In this document: in pieces, positions 7,336-15,801 of the stretch
Position numbering within the stretch: position 1 is the stretch's first letter
Layout: each line of letters opens with the position of its first letter
Assembly (NCBI GenBank): GCA_049366815.1
Contig: JBMNCO010000187.1
Span: 1 to 32,721, forward strand
Direction: 5' to 3'
Length of the DNA: 32,721 nt
From: CAYNYM01 sp049366815
Lineage (GTDB): Bacteria > Desulfobacterota > DSM-4660 > Desulfatiglandales > HGW-15
The notes under the pieces: generated by a model
The model's database searches: none
What the model was told of the DNA's origin: nothing
What the model saw: only the letters and a program-made list of their open reading frames with translations
Program-made: the position numbers and the translations under genes

Positions 7336-8562
7336 TTGATAACATTAGACGAAATCAAGAAATCGTTTCTGACCGCCCTATGGTTCATGTTTTTGACCTT
7401 CCCCGTCATGGTTGTCCGGGTCAACACCATCGAAAACATCGTGGAGTGGCGTTGGCAGCGGATGTTCTTTGTGGGAATCGGCGTGTTCTTTTTCTCTTTT
7501 CTCTGGCGCTACATGATAAGGCGGAAAGAGGCCGGGATCAAGCAGGCTGAACAGGGTGAGGCCGATACACCCAATCTGAGTCAGCGACTGCTTGGAAATC
7601 GCCGGGTCACTGTCCCGGCCCTGATCTTCTTCGGTGTTTTTGTCCTCGCTTTTCCCTTTCTCTTCTCCCTCTACCAGACCAACATCATGATCACCGCCCT
7701 CATTTACGTGGTCACCGGACTGGGGCTGAATATCGTGGTGGGACTGGCCGGACTGCTGGACCTGGGATATGTGGCCTTTTATGCGGTGGGCGCCTATTCC
7801 TATGCGCTGTTAAATCACCATTTCGGTCTGGGATTCTGGATGGCCCTTCCCATCGGCGGCGCCCTGGGCCTGCTCTTCGGTATCCTCCTGGGGTTCCCTG
7901 TGCTCCGGCTTCGGGGCGACTACCTGGCCATTGTCACCCTCGGCTTCGGAGAGATCATCCGGCTCATTCTGGAGAACTGGAATGAATTCTCATTCGGCCC
8001 CAGCGGCATCGCACACATCCCAAGGCCGGGTCTTTTCGGCATCAAACTCTCTCTGGCTGATGCGACGGTCTACGTCTATTTTCTCATGGTGGCACTGGCG
8101 CTCTTTACGATCTTTGTGGTCCGGAGGCTCCAGGATTCCCGCATCGGAAGGGCCTGGATCGCCCTGCGGGAAGATGAGGTGGCCTGCCAGGCCATGGGAA
8201 TCGACAAAACGAAAACCAAGCTCACGGCCTTTGCCATGGGTGCAACATGGGCCGGGATGGCCGGTGTGGTCTTTGCCGCAAAAACCACCTTCATCAATCC
8301 GGCCAGTTTCACCATCTGGGAATCCATCATCATTCTTTGCGTAGTGGTCCTAGGAGGAATGGGTTCCGTTGTTGGGGTTATCCTGGGGGCCATGGTGCTG
8401 ATCCTGCTGCCGGAATATCTCAGGGCCTTTTCGGAGTACCGGATGCTGCTTTTCGGCGCCGTCCTGGTCGTCATGATGGTATTTCGGCCAGGCGGAATAG
8501 TCAGCGAGGTCCGCAGGACCTATCAGTTCAAGGGGAGGACCGGTGAAATCGCGAGGGGATAG
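7336..8562 (+). CDS. livM: Branched-chain amino acid-type ABC transporter permease LivM
   Basis: Second permease of the importer, 408 residues. Two hydrophobic segments and a charged loop (about residues 1-85) precede the canonical LivM domain, which starts at about residue 110 (NIMITALIYVVTGLGLNIVVGLAGLLDLG). The ATPase-docking loop is ALREDEVACQAMGIDKTKTKLTAFAMGA, and LGGMGSVVGVILGA is near the C-terminus. The start is a TTG with GGAAG 6 nt before it. No ATG lies nearby in frame; the first internal Met would cut the N-terminal helix. The stop is 8 nt before livG. The N-terminal extension occurs in many proteobacterial LivM proteins. Confidence 0.92.
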   Translation: MITLDEIKKSFLTALWFMFLTFPVMVVRVNTIENIVEWRWQRMFFVGIGVFFFSFLWRYMIRRKEAGIKQAEQGEADTPNLSQRLLGNRRVTVPALIFFGVFVLAFPFLFSLYQTNIMITALIYVVTGLGLNIVVGLAGLLDLGYVAFYAVGAYSYALLNHHFGLGFWMALPIGGALGLLFGILLGFPVLRLRGDYLAIVTLGFGEIIRLILENWNEFSFGPSGIAHIPRPGLFGIKLSLADATVYVYFLMVALALFTIFVVRRLQDSRIGRAWIALREDEVACQAMGIDKTKTKLTAFAMGATWAGMAGVVFAAKTTFINPASFTIWESIIILCVVVLGGMGSVVGVILGAMVLILLPEYLRAFSEYRMLLFGAVLVVMMVFRPGGIVSEVRRTYQFKGRTGEIARG

Positions 8563-8570
8563 GTAAGACA

Positions 8571-9359
8571 ATGGAGCCGGTTCTTGAAGTAAAAAACCTC
8601 AGCATGGATTTTGGAGGCCTTCGCGCCCTGGATCGTGTGGACCTGAGCGTCGGGACCCAGGAAATCGTTGCGCTGATCGGACCCAACGGCGCTGGAAAGA
8701 CCACCTTTTTTAATTGCATCACCGGCCTATACTCCCCTACCGAGGGGGATATGCTCATTCATGATTCCACCGGAAAAACGGAGAGCCTCAAGGGGCTGAA
8801 ACCGAATGAGGTCACCAAAAAGGGTCTGGCCAGGACCTTTCAGAATATTCGGCTGTTTCTCAACATGACGGTGCTCGAAAACGTCATGATCGGTCGTCAC
8901 TGCCGGACCGGTGCAGGTATTCTTGGAGCCGTCCTGAAAAACCGTAGAACGCGTGAGGAAGAACAGAAGATCGTGGAGGACAGTTACCTGGTCCTGGAAA
9001 AAATCGGGCTGGCCGCCTACGTCAACGAATTCGCCAAGAACCTCCCCTACGGCGCCCAGCGACGTCTGGAGATCGCGAGGGCCCTGGCTTCTGAACCCTT
9101 CCTGCTGTTGCTGGATGAGCCGGCCGCCGGCATGAACCCTCAGGAGACCAGGAAGTTGGATGAACTCATTCTGAAAATCCGGGAGGAGGAGAAGGTTTCA
9201 ATCCTGTTGATTGAGCACGACATGAAGCTGGTCATGAGCCTCTCGGACAACATTTTCGTCGTCGATTACGGAAAAAAGATCGCTCAGGGCACTCCAGAGG
9301 AGATTAAGAACAATTCCGCTGTCATCAAGGCATACCTCGGAGAGGACCTCGATGCTTAA
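8571..9359 (+). CDS. livG: Branched-chain amino acid-type ABC transporter ATPase LivG
   Basis: Cytoplasmic ATPase, 262 residues, that powers the importer with LivF. Visible motifs: Walker A GPNGAGKTT (about residues 38-46), Q-loop region ARTFQNIRLF, a modified signature (LPYGAQRRLEIARAL, with YGAQ in place of LSGGQ, as is usual in LivG), Walker B LLLLDEPAAGMNP, and switch His in LLIEHDM. The LivG-type insert between Q-loop and signature is present. Its last bases overlap livF by 8 nt, indicating translational coupling. Confidence 0.95.
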   Translation: MEPVLEVKNLSMDFGGLRALDRVDLSVGTQEIVALIGPNGAGKTTFFNCITGLYSPTEGDMLIHDSTGKTESLKGLKPNEVTKKGLARTFQNIRLFLNMTVLENVMIGRHCRTGAGILGAVLKNRRTREEEQKIVEDSYLVLEKIGLAAYVNEFAKNLPYGAQRRLEIARALASEPFLLLLDEPAAGMNPQETRKLDELILKIREEEKVSILLIEHDMKLVMSLSDNIFVVDYGKKIAQGTPEEIKNNSAVIKAYLGEDLDA

Positions 9360-10059
9360 AATCCAGAATATCAGCACATTTTATGGAAACATCCAGGCCC
9401 TGAAGAATATCACCATGGACGTGGCGGAAGGAGAAATCATAACCCTGATAGGCGCCAACGGAGCAGGCAAGACCACCACCCTCATGTCTATCTCCGGCAT
9501 CTCTCCTCCGAGGACGGGCGAAATTCATTTCATGGGGAAACCGATTCACAACATGACCCCAAATGAAATCGTGGGCCTCGGCCTATGTCAGGTGCCTGAG
9601 GGGCGGCGTATCTTTCCCTATCTGACCGTCAGTGAAAACCTGGACATGGGGGCCTTCTTGCGATCGGACAGAGAACAGATCAAAGAGGACATGAAATACA
9701 TTTTCAAGCTCTTTCCGATTCTTGCCGAAAGGCGGCACCAGACCGGCGGGACCCTGAGCGGCGGCGAACAGCAGATGCTGGCCATTTCCAGGGCCTTGAT
9801 GGCCCGACCCCGGCTCCTGTTGATGGACGAACCCTCTCTGGGCCTTGCCCCCCTCTATGTGAGACAGATATTCGAGATCATTCAGAAGATCAATACCGAA
9901 AATAGGACTACCATTTTTCTCGTGGAGCAGAACGCCAACATGGCCCTTAAGGTGGCCGACAGGGGTTATGTCATGGAAACCGGCCGGATCATCCTTTCAG
10001 ATACGGCATCAAACCTCCTTAAAAACGAAAAGGTCAAGAAGGCCTACCTCGGACTCTAG
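9352..10059 (+). CDS. livF: Branched-chain amino acid-type ABC transporter ATPase LivF
   Basis: Second ATPase of the importer, 235 residues, normal length. Walker A GANGAGKTT, Q-loop LCQVPEGRRIFPYLTV, full signature LSGGEQQMLAISRAL, Walker B LLLMDEPSLGLAP and the Gln/Asn-type switch FLVEQNANMAL all match LivF. The start ATG overlaps the livG stop (ATGCTTAA). Last gene of the operon. No clear intrinsic terminator follows; a perfect 10-bp palindrome (10060-10069) sits right after the stop but lacks a T-run. Confidence 0.95.
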   Translation: MLKIQNISTFYGNIQALKNITMDVAEGEIITLIGANGAGKTTTLMSISGISPPRTGEIHFMGKPIHNMTPNEIVGLGLCQVPEGRRIFPYLTVSENLDMGAFLRSDREQIKEDMKYIFKLFPILAERRHQTGGTLSGGEQQMLAISRALMARPRLLLMDEPSLGLAPLYVRQIFEIIQKINTENRTTIFLVEQNANMALKVADRGYVMETGRIILSDTASNLLKNEKVKKAYLGL

Positions 10060-10454
10060 GCGGTACCGCTATGCGCTGTCAAGTGAGGTTCTCTCCCCTC
10101 AGCGCTACTCGGATCGCAACCCGGTGACTCCTGAGCACTGGAGCGGCCCGAAGCGCTTTTCAGTGTCCTTGTATGGGGCCAGGACGGCATAGTTCCCGTT
10201 CCTTGATCCCTTTGATCCTGAAAACGACCCACAATGCCGAGCGAGACACCCCTGAAAATCTACCCCTTTCCTGCCTGAGGTGTTATAAGAGGCCTCTCGG
10301 GGTCAGACCTATTGTGACGTCCCCTGAACCGTACTACAATTTCTTCCACCCCCGTCTAAGACCAAACAGGAGTCCCTTGTGAAACGACGGCGCAACGCGC
10401 TTGCGGGGGGACATGGTCTCAGATCGGGGAATTCATCTGGAGGCATGGAACATC
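10060..10454. other. Intergenic region between livF and the MalY/PatB gene
   Basis: About 395 bp without a supported gene. It holds a GCGGTACCGC palindrome (10060-10069) and a nested stem at 10136-10165 (CACTG/CAGTG outside, AGCG/CGCT inside). The MalY/PatB promoter is at 10312-10340. Open frames in it resemble no known protein. I do not recognise a riboswitch. Confidence 0.5.
10312..10340 (+). promoter_or_regulatory. Candidate sigma70 promoter of the malY/patB-ogt unit
   Basis: TTGTGA (10312-10317), 17-nt spacer, TACAAT (10335-10340, five of six consensus). Transcription would start near 10347. Confidence 0.5.
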
Positions 10455-11648
10455 GTGATTGATTTTGACATACCTGTCGACCGGCGAGGCACCAATAGCT
10501 TGAAATGGGAGAGGTATGCCGGTCGAGATGTGATCCCCCTTTGGGTGGCGGACATGGATTTCAGATCGCCCCCCTCGGTTATCGCAGCCCTTCATGAGCA
10601 TGTTGAACACGGCGTGTTCGGCTATACCCTGCCGCCGAAAGAACTCGTAGAGGTCGTGACCTCAAGGTTGCACAAGGATTACAACTGGCAGGTAGAACCT
10701 GAATGGATCCTCTGGTTGCCTGGGCTCGTGACCGGTTTGAATGTGGCCTGTCGTGCCGTCGGAAAGGAGCAGGATGCCGTGATGACCGCAGTACCCGTCT
10801 ATCCACCCTTTTTAAGTGCTCCCGGATATTCCGGTCGCAAACTTGTGACATCCGATCTTATGGGAAAAGACGGCCGATGGACCCTCGACATTCAAGAAAT
10901 GGAAAAGAACCTCACACCGAGGACAAGGCTGTTTATTCTCTGCAACCCACATAACCCCGTGGGACGCATATACACGACGGAAGAGCTCACATCCCTGGCC
11001 GCCTTCTGCGAAAAACACGATATCATTATCTGCTCGGACGAAATTCACTGCGATCTCCTCTTGGATGAGGGCAAATCCCACATTCCCATAGCCACCCTTG
11101 GCCCGGACATCGCCCGGCATGCCATTACCCTAATGGCCCCGAGCAAGACCTATAATCTCCCGGGGCTTGGATGTTCCTTCGCCGTTATACCTGATAAGGG
11201 GATCCGGGCCCGCTTTCAGGCCGCCATGAGCGGTATTGTCCCTCATGTGAACGCCCTTGGGTTCACAGCGGCCCTTGCCGCCTACCGGGACTGCGGAGAC
11301 TGGCTGAAAGCGCTCCTCGCCTACCTTCGCGGCAATCGTGATCTTGTGGAAGAGACCTTGTCAATAATTCCCGGGCTCTCTGTCCCCCACGTGGAAGCGA
11401 CCTATCTTGCATGGATCGACACCCGGGCGACAGGACTGGAGAATCCGGCGGCATTCTTTGAAGAGGCAGGGGTAGGGGTATGGGACGGTCGTGATTTCGG
11501 AGGGTCAAACGCCGTGCGTCTTAATTTTGCCTGCAACCGCGCCTTGCTTGTCAAGGCCCTCGAAAGGATGAAGGAAGCGCTTCTGCATCACCTTTCCGAA
11601 GGAGGGTCGAGAGAGGAGGAACCCCATGTTCAAAATGGGCGTCCGTGA
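10455..11648 (+). CDS. MalY/PatB-type PLP aminotransferase, probable cystathionine beta-lyase
   Basis: Cytoplasmic fold-type I PLP enzyme of the MalY/PatB family, which cleaves C-S bonds in cystathionine, cysteine and related thioethers. The family start motif DRRGTNSLKWERY is at about residues 9-21. VIPLWVADMDF contacts substrate, and CNPHNPVGR and ICSDEIHCDLL hold the PLP-binding Asn and Asp. Lys in APSKTYNLPGLG forms the Schiff base. Length is 397 residues from the GTG at 10455, chosen because homologues begin just before DRRGT and TGGAGG lies at 10438-10443. In-frame ATG at 10413 (GGGGGG just before) and TTG at 10401 are alternatives that add 14 or 18 residues. The 3' end overlaps ogt by 23 nt, so the two are one transcript. 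Confidence 0.88.
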   Translation: MIDFDIPVDRRGTNSLKWERYAGRDVIPLWVADMDFRSPPSVIAALHEHVEHGVFGYTLPPKELVEVVTSRLHKDYNWQVEPEWILWLPGLVTGLNVACRAVGKEQDAVMTAVPVYPPFLSAPGYSGRKLVTSDLMGKDGRWTLDIQEMEKNLTPRTRLFILCNPHNPVGRIYTTEELTSLAAFCEKHDIIICSDEIHCDLLLDEGKSHIPIATLGPDIARHAITLMAPSKTYNLPGLGCSFAVIPDKGIRARFQAAMSGIVPHVNALGFTAALAAYRDCGDWLKALLAYLRGNRDLVEETLSIIPGLSVPHVEATYLAWIDTRATGLENPAAFFEEAGVGVWDGRDFGGSNAVRLNFACNRALLVKALERMKEALLHHLSEGGSREEEPHVQNGRP

Positions 11649-12144
11649 ATTCGAATCAAAAAGACACGTATTCAAAAGAGTGGGCAGTCCTGTCGGCACC
11701 CTGACACTGGTGGCGAATGACGACGGGCTCAGGGGCCTCCTCTTTCAGAACACCACCCTTTGCCCTGAAGAGGCCTGGAATTTACTCCATGAGGAACCCG
11801 GCCATGAGATCATCCTCCGCGTCGAAGCGCAACTCTCGGAGTACTTCGCGGGCGTCCGGCGCACTTTCGATATCCCCCTCGTGATCGGCGGGACGGCCTT
11901 CCAGAAACGTGTGTGGAATCGCCTCCTGGACATCCCCTACGGCCGTACGGTCTCCTATAGCGAAATCGCAGAGGGACTGGGAGATATCAAAAAAGCCCGC
12001 CCCGTCGGAGGTGCCGTCGGGCTGAACCCGATCGCGATCATTATCCCCTGTCATCGCGTTATCGGAAAAAACGGAGCTCTCACCGGCTTTGGAGGAGGAC
12101 TCGACGTCAAATCTTTTTTATTGAGCCTGGAAACTGCACCTTGA
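11626..12144 (+). CDS. ogt: Methylated-DNA--protein-cysteine methyltransferase
   Basis: Suicide DNA-repair protein that moves the alkyl group from O6-alkylguanine to its own cysteine. The 172 residues comprise a short N-terminal ribonuclease-H-like domain (VGTLTLVANDDGLRGLLF) and the DNA-binding methyltransferase domain. The latter has the recognition helix in RTVSYSEIAEGLG, the active site IIPCHRVIGKNG and the Asn-hinge GLNPIA. ATG is preceded by GAGGAA inside the end of the preceding gene (23-nt overlap), implying coupling. ATG at 11635 is an alternative. It has no Ada-type regulatory domain. The stop converges with the isochorismatase-like gene about 100 bp away; no clear terminator is visible there. 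Confidence 0.94.
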   Translation: MFKMGVREFESKRHVFKRVGSPVGTLTLVANDDGLRGLLFQNTTLCPEEAWNLLHEEPGHEIILRVEAQLSEYFAGVRRTFDIPLVIGGTAFQKRVWNRLLDIPYGRTVSYSEIAEGLGDIKKARPVGGAVGLNPIAIIIPCHRVIGKNGALTGFGGGLDVKSFLLSLETAP

Positions 12145-12246
12145 AACCCGCCATATCAATGCAGTGAGGATCACCGGTGGGAAATGCCTGCAATTTCTTC
12201 AAGGCCCGGACTGCCCGGCGCTTAGGTTCATTCCGCTGCTGCTGAA

Positions 12247-12807
12247 TCATTTGACCAGCTTTAACACCTCCTTAAAGGTGTCGGTACCGGCCTCTTTCAA
12301 GAGTTCATACATGACCATTTCTGTCGTGGTGATGGTAACCCCCTGCATCGCCATTCGCTGCAGGGCCGCATGGCAATTATTGGGATTCCTGGAAGAAACG
12401 GCATCACCGACGACATGGACGGTATAATCTGAGAGGGCATGCAGTGCCGTCTGCATAACGCAGATATGGGCCTCGATACCTATGATGATCAGGGCCTTTC
12501 TGTTTATGCGATTCAGCATTTCTTTGAATTCTTCAACCCTGAAACAATCAAATGAAAACTTGGAAATGGGCCGTGTATCCAGTAGATCCTCCCGGATGAT
12601 ATACAGCGTATTCCCGAGTTGCTCCTGTTCTGTAACAACAACGGGGATGTCTATAATGTGAGAAAACTTGAGAAGCTTGAGGACATTGGAAATCAGGACC
12701 TCCTTCTCAGACATGACCTTGAATAACTTATCCTGCATGTCCACAATCAGCAGAACGGCATCTTTTGAATCAATCAACGGCGTCTTTTTGCTCTCCTGGT
12801 TGCTCAC
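12247..12807 (-). CDS. Isochorismatase-family cysteine hydrolase
   Basis: A 186-residue alpha/beta hydrolase of the isochorismatase/nicotinamidase superfamily, closest in style to YcaC-like proteins. Catalytic Asp lies in VLLIVDMQDKL, a probable catalytic Lys in ISKFSFDCF and the nucleophile Cys in GIEAHICVMQTA, with the characteristic cis-peptide context before it. The substrate is unknown; this subgroup is commonly annotated only as hydrolase. The start is set at GTG (12807) because AAGGAGGG lies 4 nt upstream and the family fold begins soon after. The longer reading from 12891 has no ribosome site. The APH/AmgK-like gene lies upstream in the same direction, 158 bp away, with a possible promoter between. 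Confidence 0.88.
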   Translation of the reverse strand: MSNQESKKTPLIDSKDAVLLIVDMQDKLFKVMSEKEVLISNVLKLLKFSHIIDIPVVVTEQEQLGNTLYIIREDLLDTRPISKFSFDCFRVEEFKEMLNRINRKALIIIGIEAHICVMQTALHALSDYTVHVVGDAVSSRNPNNCHAALQRMAMQGVTITTTEMVMYELLKEAGTDTFKEVLKLVK

Positions 12808-12862
12808 TTCGCCCTCCTTCTCATTGGCTTCTAGGTGATGTTCCCCGGATGACCTATATGAG

Positions 12863-12891
12863 ATATTACATTGAAACAGGCAAAAATGCAA
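12863..12891 (-). promoter_or_regulatory. Possible promoter for the isochorismatase-family gene
   Basis: On the minus strand TTGCAT (12886-12891) and TAATAT (12863-12868) are separated by 17 nt. The -35 is weak (three of six), so this is tentative. Confidence 0.3.
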
Positions 12892-12965
12892 ATGTTTGGG
12901 GCATGGCCCTTTGTTTCAAGACCATGAAAAAGGTCTGATTCAATTTTGGCAAAGCGTGCCATCCC

Positions 12966-13997
12966 TTATCGATTTACCAAAGAATCCGAAAGGTTCTTGA
13001 GTATATTAAGCCCGGGATCATCCAGTTCATCCAGGAGTTGCTGGAGAGAAAGGAGGGCGGGTTGAATATAGACCTCGAAATGAAGTTTTCCTTGGACTCT
13101 TGTGAGGAACGAAAATGCCCCAAGTATCTGGAGGTTTCTCTGGATTGCGAGATAAGGATAGCACTGCCTGAAATTGGCGGCCTCTTGAGGGTCATCGGTC
13201 CCAAGCAATTGGACATAATGATTTAAAAAACGATTTCTCTCTTCTCTGTTCAGATGGACATAGGGGTCTATGAGCAGAGAGGCCAGGTCATACCCTAAAG
13301 GCCCCAGACGCCCTCCCTGCCAGTCGATGATTCCTATCCGATCCCCATCAATGATGAGGTTTCGTGACTGAAAATCACGGTGGAGGTAGTAACAGCCGTT
13401 AGCCCGGGAGGCCTCCTCGGCCAGATGATCAAAGGGCCTTTCCAGTTCCGGCCACTCCTTTTTCAGACCGAGATAGTTGTTCAGAAAGGCATCCCTGAAG
13501 TAATTTGCCTCATAGCGGCGCATGACCTCCCTATCGTACCTTGCCGTTTGGCAGGTCCAGCGTGTATGAAATCCTTGGGCGCCCCTGGTCTGGAGCCGGA
13601 AGAGAATTTCTATCGCCTGTTCATAGAATGGCGCCCGGTCGCTGTGGCGAGAAGCCCAGGATTGAAGACTCGTCTCACCGAGATCCGTCATGATGAACCA
13701 GCCCTTTTCCAGGTCATGTCTGTAGATCTCAGGAACAGGTACTCCCTTCCCATGAAGATGGCGACCGATTTTGAGATAGGCCAAGTTTTCCTTTTTGGAA
13801 AACAGGTCCAGAGGCGCGTTTTCCATGACCATGTAACGGGCACCGCAGGGTTGAGACCTGATCCGCCAGAAAAGTCTTTTTGAACCGTCTGCCGGAACGG
13901 ACTCCCATTCGGACTGAGGTCCGGAAAGACCTAAACCCTGGAGAAACTCGGAGACGAATTTTTTCAGTTCCGTTCTCACATCCTGAGACTCCCTCAT
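12966..13997 (-). CDS. APH/ChoK-family sugar or small-molecule kinase (AmgK-like)
   Basis: A 343-residue member of the aminoglycoside/choline phosphotransferase fold. The Brenner motif HRDFQSRNLII gives the catalytic Asp and Mg-binding Asn, and IGIIDWQGGRLGPLGYDLASLL is the DFG-like metal site. The pairing HRDF-SRN with GPxxYDLASLL recalls AmgK, the anomeric N-acetylmuramate/N-acetylglucosamine kinase of peptidoglycan recycling. The usual partner MurU (nucleotidyltransferase) is not adjacent, so the substrate is unproven. Start: ATG at 13997 has no clear ribosome site, whereas GTG at 13979 has AGGGAG 9 nt upstream and may be the true start (337 residues). It is divergent from the DUF1786 gene. 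Confidence 0.8.
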   Translation of the reverse strand: MRESQDVRTELKKFVSEFLQGLGLSGPQSEWESVPADGSKRLFWRIRSQPCGARYMVMENAPLDLFSKKENLAYLKIGRHLHGKGVPVPEIYRHDLEKGWFIMTDLGETSLQSWASRHSDRAPFYEQAIEILFRLQTRGAQGFHTRWTCQTARYDREVMRRYEANYFRDAFLNNYLGLKKEWPELERPFDHLAEEASRANGCYYLHRDFQSRNLIIDGDRIGIIDWQGGRLGPLGYDLASLLIDPYVHLNREERNRFLNHYVQLLGTDDPQEAANFRQCYPYLAIQRNLQILGAFSFLTRVQGKLHFEVYIQPALLSLQQLLDELDDPGLNILKNLSDSLVNR

Positions 13998-14323
13998 TCA
14001 CCGGGGCCGAGGGTCGCAAATTATGGCCCATGACTGATCACAAAGGTATCTTCTTGACAAAATAGGGATTGCCCGCATTCCACTGCTTTCTACACCTTAT
14101 ATCCTACAAGGAATCGCAAAGGAAGTCCATGACCGGGGGACGGCGTTTCAGAGAAAAGACCGCGTTGCCTGATGGAATTTTGCAGATTTCTTATTGAGTT
14201 CCATAGGAAATGACTTCCATTTATCAGGGCTTTTTGGTAAATGGGGAGGTACCACATGTGCTGACTCCACTCTTAGTGATATATTCACTTCTCACCGCGC
14301 AACGTTCAAAGGGAGCCTTTGGA
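13998..14323. other. Divergent intergenic region upstream of the DUF1786 gene
   Basis: 326 bp between two outward-facing genes. It contains a perfect TTGACA (14054-14059) without a matching -10, and an extended -10 element at 14277-14285. GGGGAGGT at 14243-14250 lies 7 nt before an in-frame GTG at 14258. Nothing else recognisable. Confidence 0.45.
14277..14285 (+). promoter_or_regulatory. Possible extended -10 promoter of the DUF1786 gene
   Basis: TGA-TATATT has the TGn extension and five of six -10 matches, but there is no good -35. Start of transcription would be near 14292, just ahead of AAAGGGAG at 14308-14315. Confidence 0.35.
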
Positions 14324-15403
14324 ATGGAAAAGTTCCTGATCTTGGATATTGGTGCAGGGACCATGGATATCCTTTTTTATGACGGGGGAACGAACATGCA
14401 CTATAAGGCCGTCGTCAAATCCCCCATACGTACTGTCGCCGAAAAGGCCGCCATGCTTTCCGGTCATCTCCTGGTCACGGGCGTAGAGATGGGAGGCGGT
14501 CCCGTCACCCAGGTCTTGACCGATAGGGCAAAGACGGCGGACGTGGTGATGTCCGCCTCGGCCGCATCCACGATTCATCACGATCGTGAAAGAGTGAGGT
14601 CGTTGGGGATCAAGGTCATCGAAGATTCAGAGGCCGAAGAGTTAAAGAAAGATACCCGTTATCAGAACCTCACCCTTGGGGACCTCGAACCCGATCGGTT
14701 GGAACCACTTATCAGAGGTTTGGGTGTCCCATTTTCCTTCGACGCCGTTGGGATCTGCGCGCAGGATCACGGCATTCCACCTGCAAACGTCTCGCATCTG
14801 GACTTTCGTCACAATATCTTCAAGGCCGTCCTGGATGGGAATCCCTTTCCGGAAGCGCTTCTATATCGTAATGATGAGCTTCCTGACACTTTCAACCGTC
14901 TCGCCTCCATGGCCAAAACGGCGGCCATGTTTCACTGCGAAGAAATTTACCTCATGGACAGCGGCATGGCCGCCGTTCTCGGTGCGTCTATGGATCCGCA
15001 TGCAATGAACACAGAGAGGGTTATCGTATTGGACATAGCCACATCTCATACGGTCTGTGCTGCCTTGGAACATGGCGAAATCGCGGGTTTTTTTGAATAT
15101 CACACAAAGGACATCACATGCGATCTTCTGGAGGCCCTTTTATTCCAATTGGCCGAAGGGCAACTGGAACACGAACGTATTTTGCGGGAGGGGGGACACG
15201 GGGCCTATATCCGAAGGGCTTTTGGATCTGAGTCCGATGACAGGATCATAGCGACGGGGCCAAGAAGGAGCCTGGTTTCTCACTCAAGGCTCCCTATGTT
15301 GTTCGGTGCGCCCCTGGGAGATAACATGATGACCGGTACCTTAGGAGTCCTGGAGGCCATTCGCAGGCGGAAGGGACTCGACCCGCTGATCGGGGGGGAA
15401 TAA
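14324..15403 (+). CDS. DUF1786 family protein, actin/hexokinase-like ATPase fold
   Basis: A 359-residue cytoplasmic protein of the uncharacterised DUF1786 (COG4012) family. The N-terminal FLILDIGAGTMDILFYD is a phosphate-1 loop of the ASKHA (actin-hexokinase-Hsp70) superfamily, and VIVLDIATSHTVCAAL at about residue 235 fits the phosphate-2 loop. GHLLVTGVEMGGGP and CAQDHGIPP are other conserved family stretches. Biochemical role is not established; some family members have been labelled pyruvate formate-lyase-activating-like without proof. I chose ATG 14324 because it begins the fold directly and has AAAGGGAG 8 nt before it. An in-frame GTG at 14258 has an even stronger ribosome site and would add 22 mainly hydrophobic residues. 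A zinc-ribbon gene follows 28 nt later and the pair ends in one terminator. Confidence 0.82.
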   Translation: MEKFLILDIGAGTMDILFYDGGTNMHYKAVVKSPIRTVAEKAAMLSGHLLVTGVEMGGGPVTQVLTDRAKTADVVMSASAASTIHHDRERVRSLGIKVIEDSEAEELKKDTRYQNLTLGDLEPDRLEPLIRGLGVPFSFDAVGICAQDHGIPPANVSHLDFRHNIFKAVLDGNPFPEALLYRNDELPDTFNRLASMAKTAAMFHCEEIYLMDSGMAAVLGASMDPHAMNTERVIVLDIATSHTVCAALEHGEIAGFFEYHTKDITCDLLEALLFQLAEGQLEHERILREGGHGAYIRRAFGSESDDRIIATGPRRSLVSHSRLPMLFGAPLGDNMMTGTLGVLEAIRRRKGLDPLIGGE

Positions 15404-15431
15404 AGATAAAAGTATAATTGGGGAGGGGGAA

Positions 15432-15662
15432 ATGGACTCTTTGCATGACTATTTCGTGTGTGAGGATTGCGGCAACAAGGACTTTAAACCTATATACAAC
15501 TTTTCCGTTAGGTTTTACGGGGTCAACTTTTCAGATGAACTGATCTACGACAAGTTGACCGATGAAACGTTTCAGTGCACCAAGTGCGCAAAGGTCTACA
15601 CGGCGGAGGAGATAGAATCAAACCTCTCAAGGCTCAAGAGGGTCCGAAAGAAACAGGCCTAG
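15432..15662 (+). CDS. Small zinc-ribbon-like protein (76 aa)
   Basis: No family recognised by name. Two CxxC pairs (Cys10/Cys13 and Cys49/Cys52) about 36 residues apart are the ligands of a zinc ribbon; the second reads CTKCAKVYTAEEI. The C-terminus is a basic helix (SRLKRVRKKQA) that could bind nucleic acid or a partner. GGGGAGGGGGAA just ahead of the ATG is a strong ribosome site. It sits 28 nt after the DUF1786 gene and just before a strong terminator, so it is the last gene of a two-gene unit and may be a partner of that ATPase-fold protein. Confidence 0.75.
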   Translation: MDSLHDYFVCEDCGNKDFKPIYNFSVRFYGVNFSDELIYDKLTDETFQCTKCAKVYTAEEIESNLSRLKRVRKKQA

Positions 15663-15668
15663 ACACCC

Positions 15669-15703
15669 ACCCTGCACCTCTTTGTGTGCAGGGTCCTTTT
15701 TTT
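15669..15703 (+). terminator. Strong intrinsic terminator after the zinc-ribbon gene
   Basis: ACCCTGCAC (15669-15677) and GTGCAGGGT (15686-15694) form a perfect 9-bp stem with an 8-nt loop, followed by CC and seven T residues (15697-15703). Confidence 0.93.
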
Positions 15704-15801
15704 GAGAGGGCTTGGGATTATGCATTCCGACGTAAACCGGCCTTCTGGACAATGAGGTAAAGGAACTGTGAAGAGAGGGTTCCGGCCTTGTTTGACCCCG
15801 T

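Noticed and set aside
14054..14059. Perfect TTGACA before the DUF1786 gene considered as a promoter
   Set aside because: No acceptable -10 hexamer lies 15-19 nt downstream, so it is probably a chance match.
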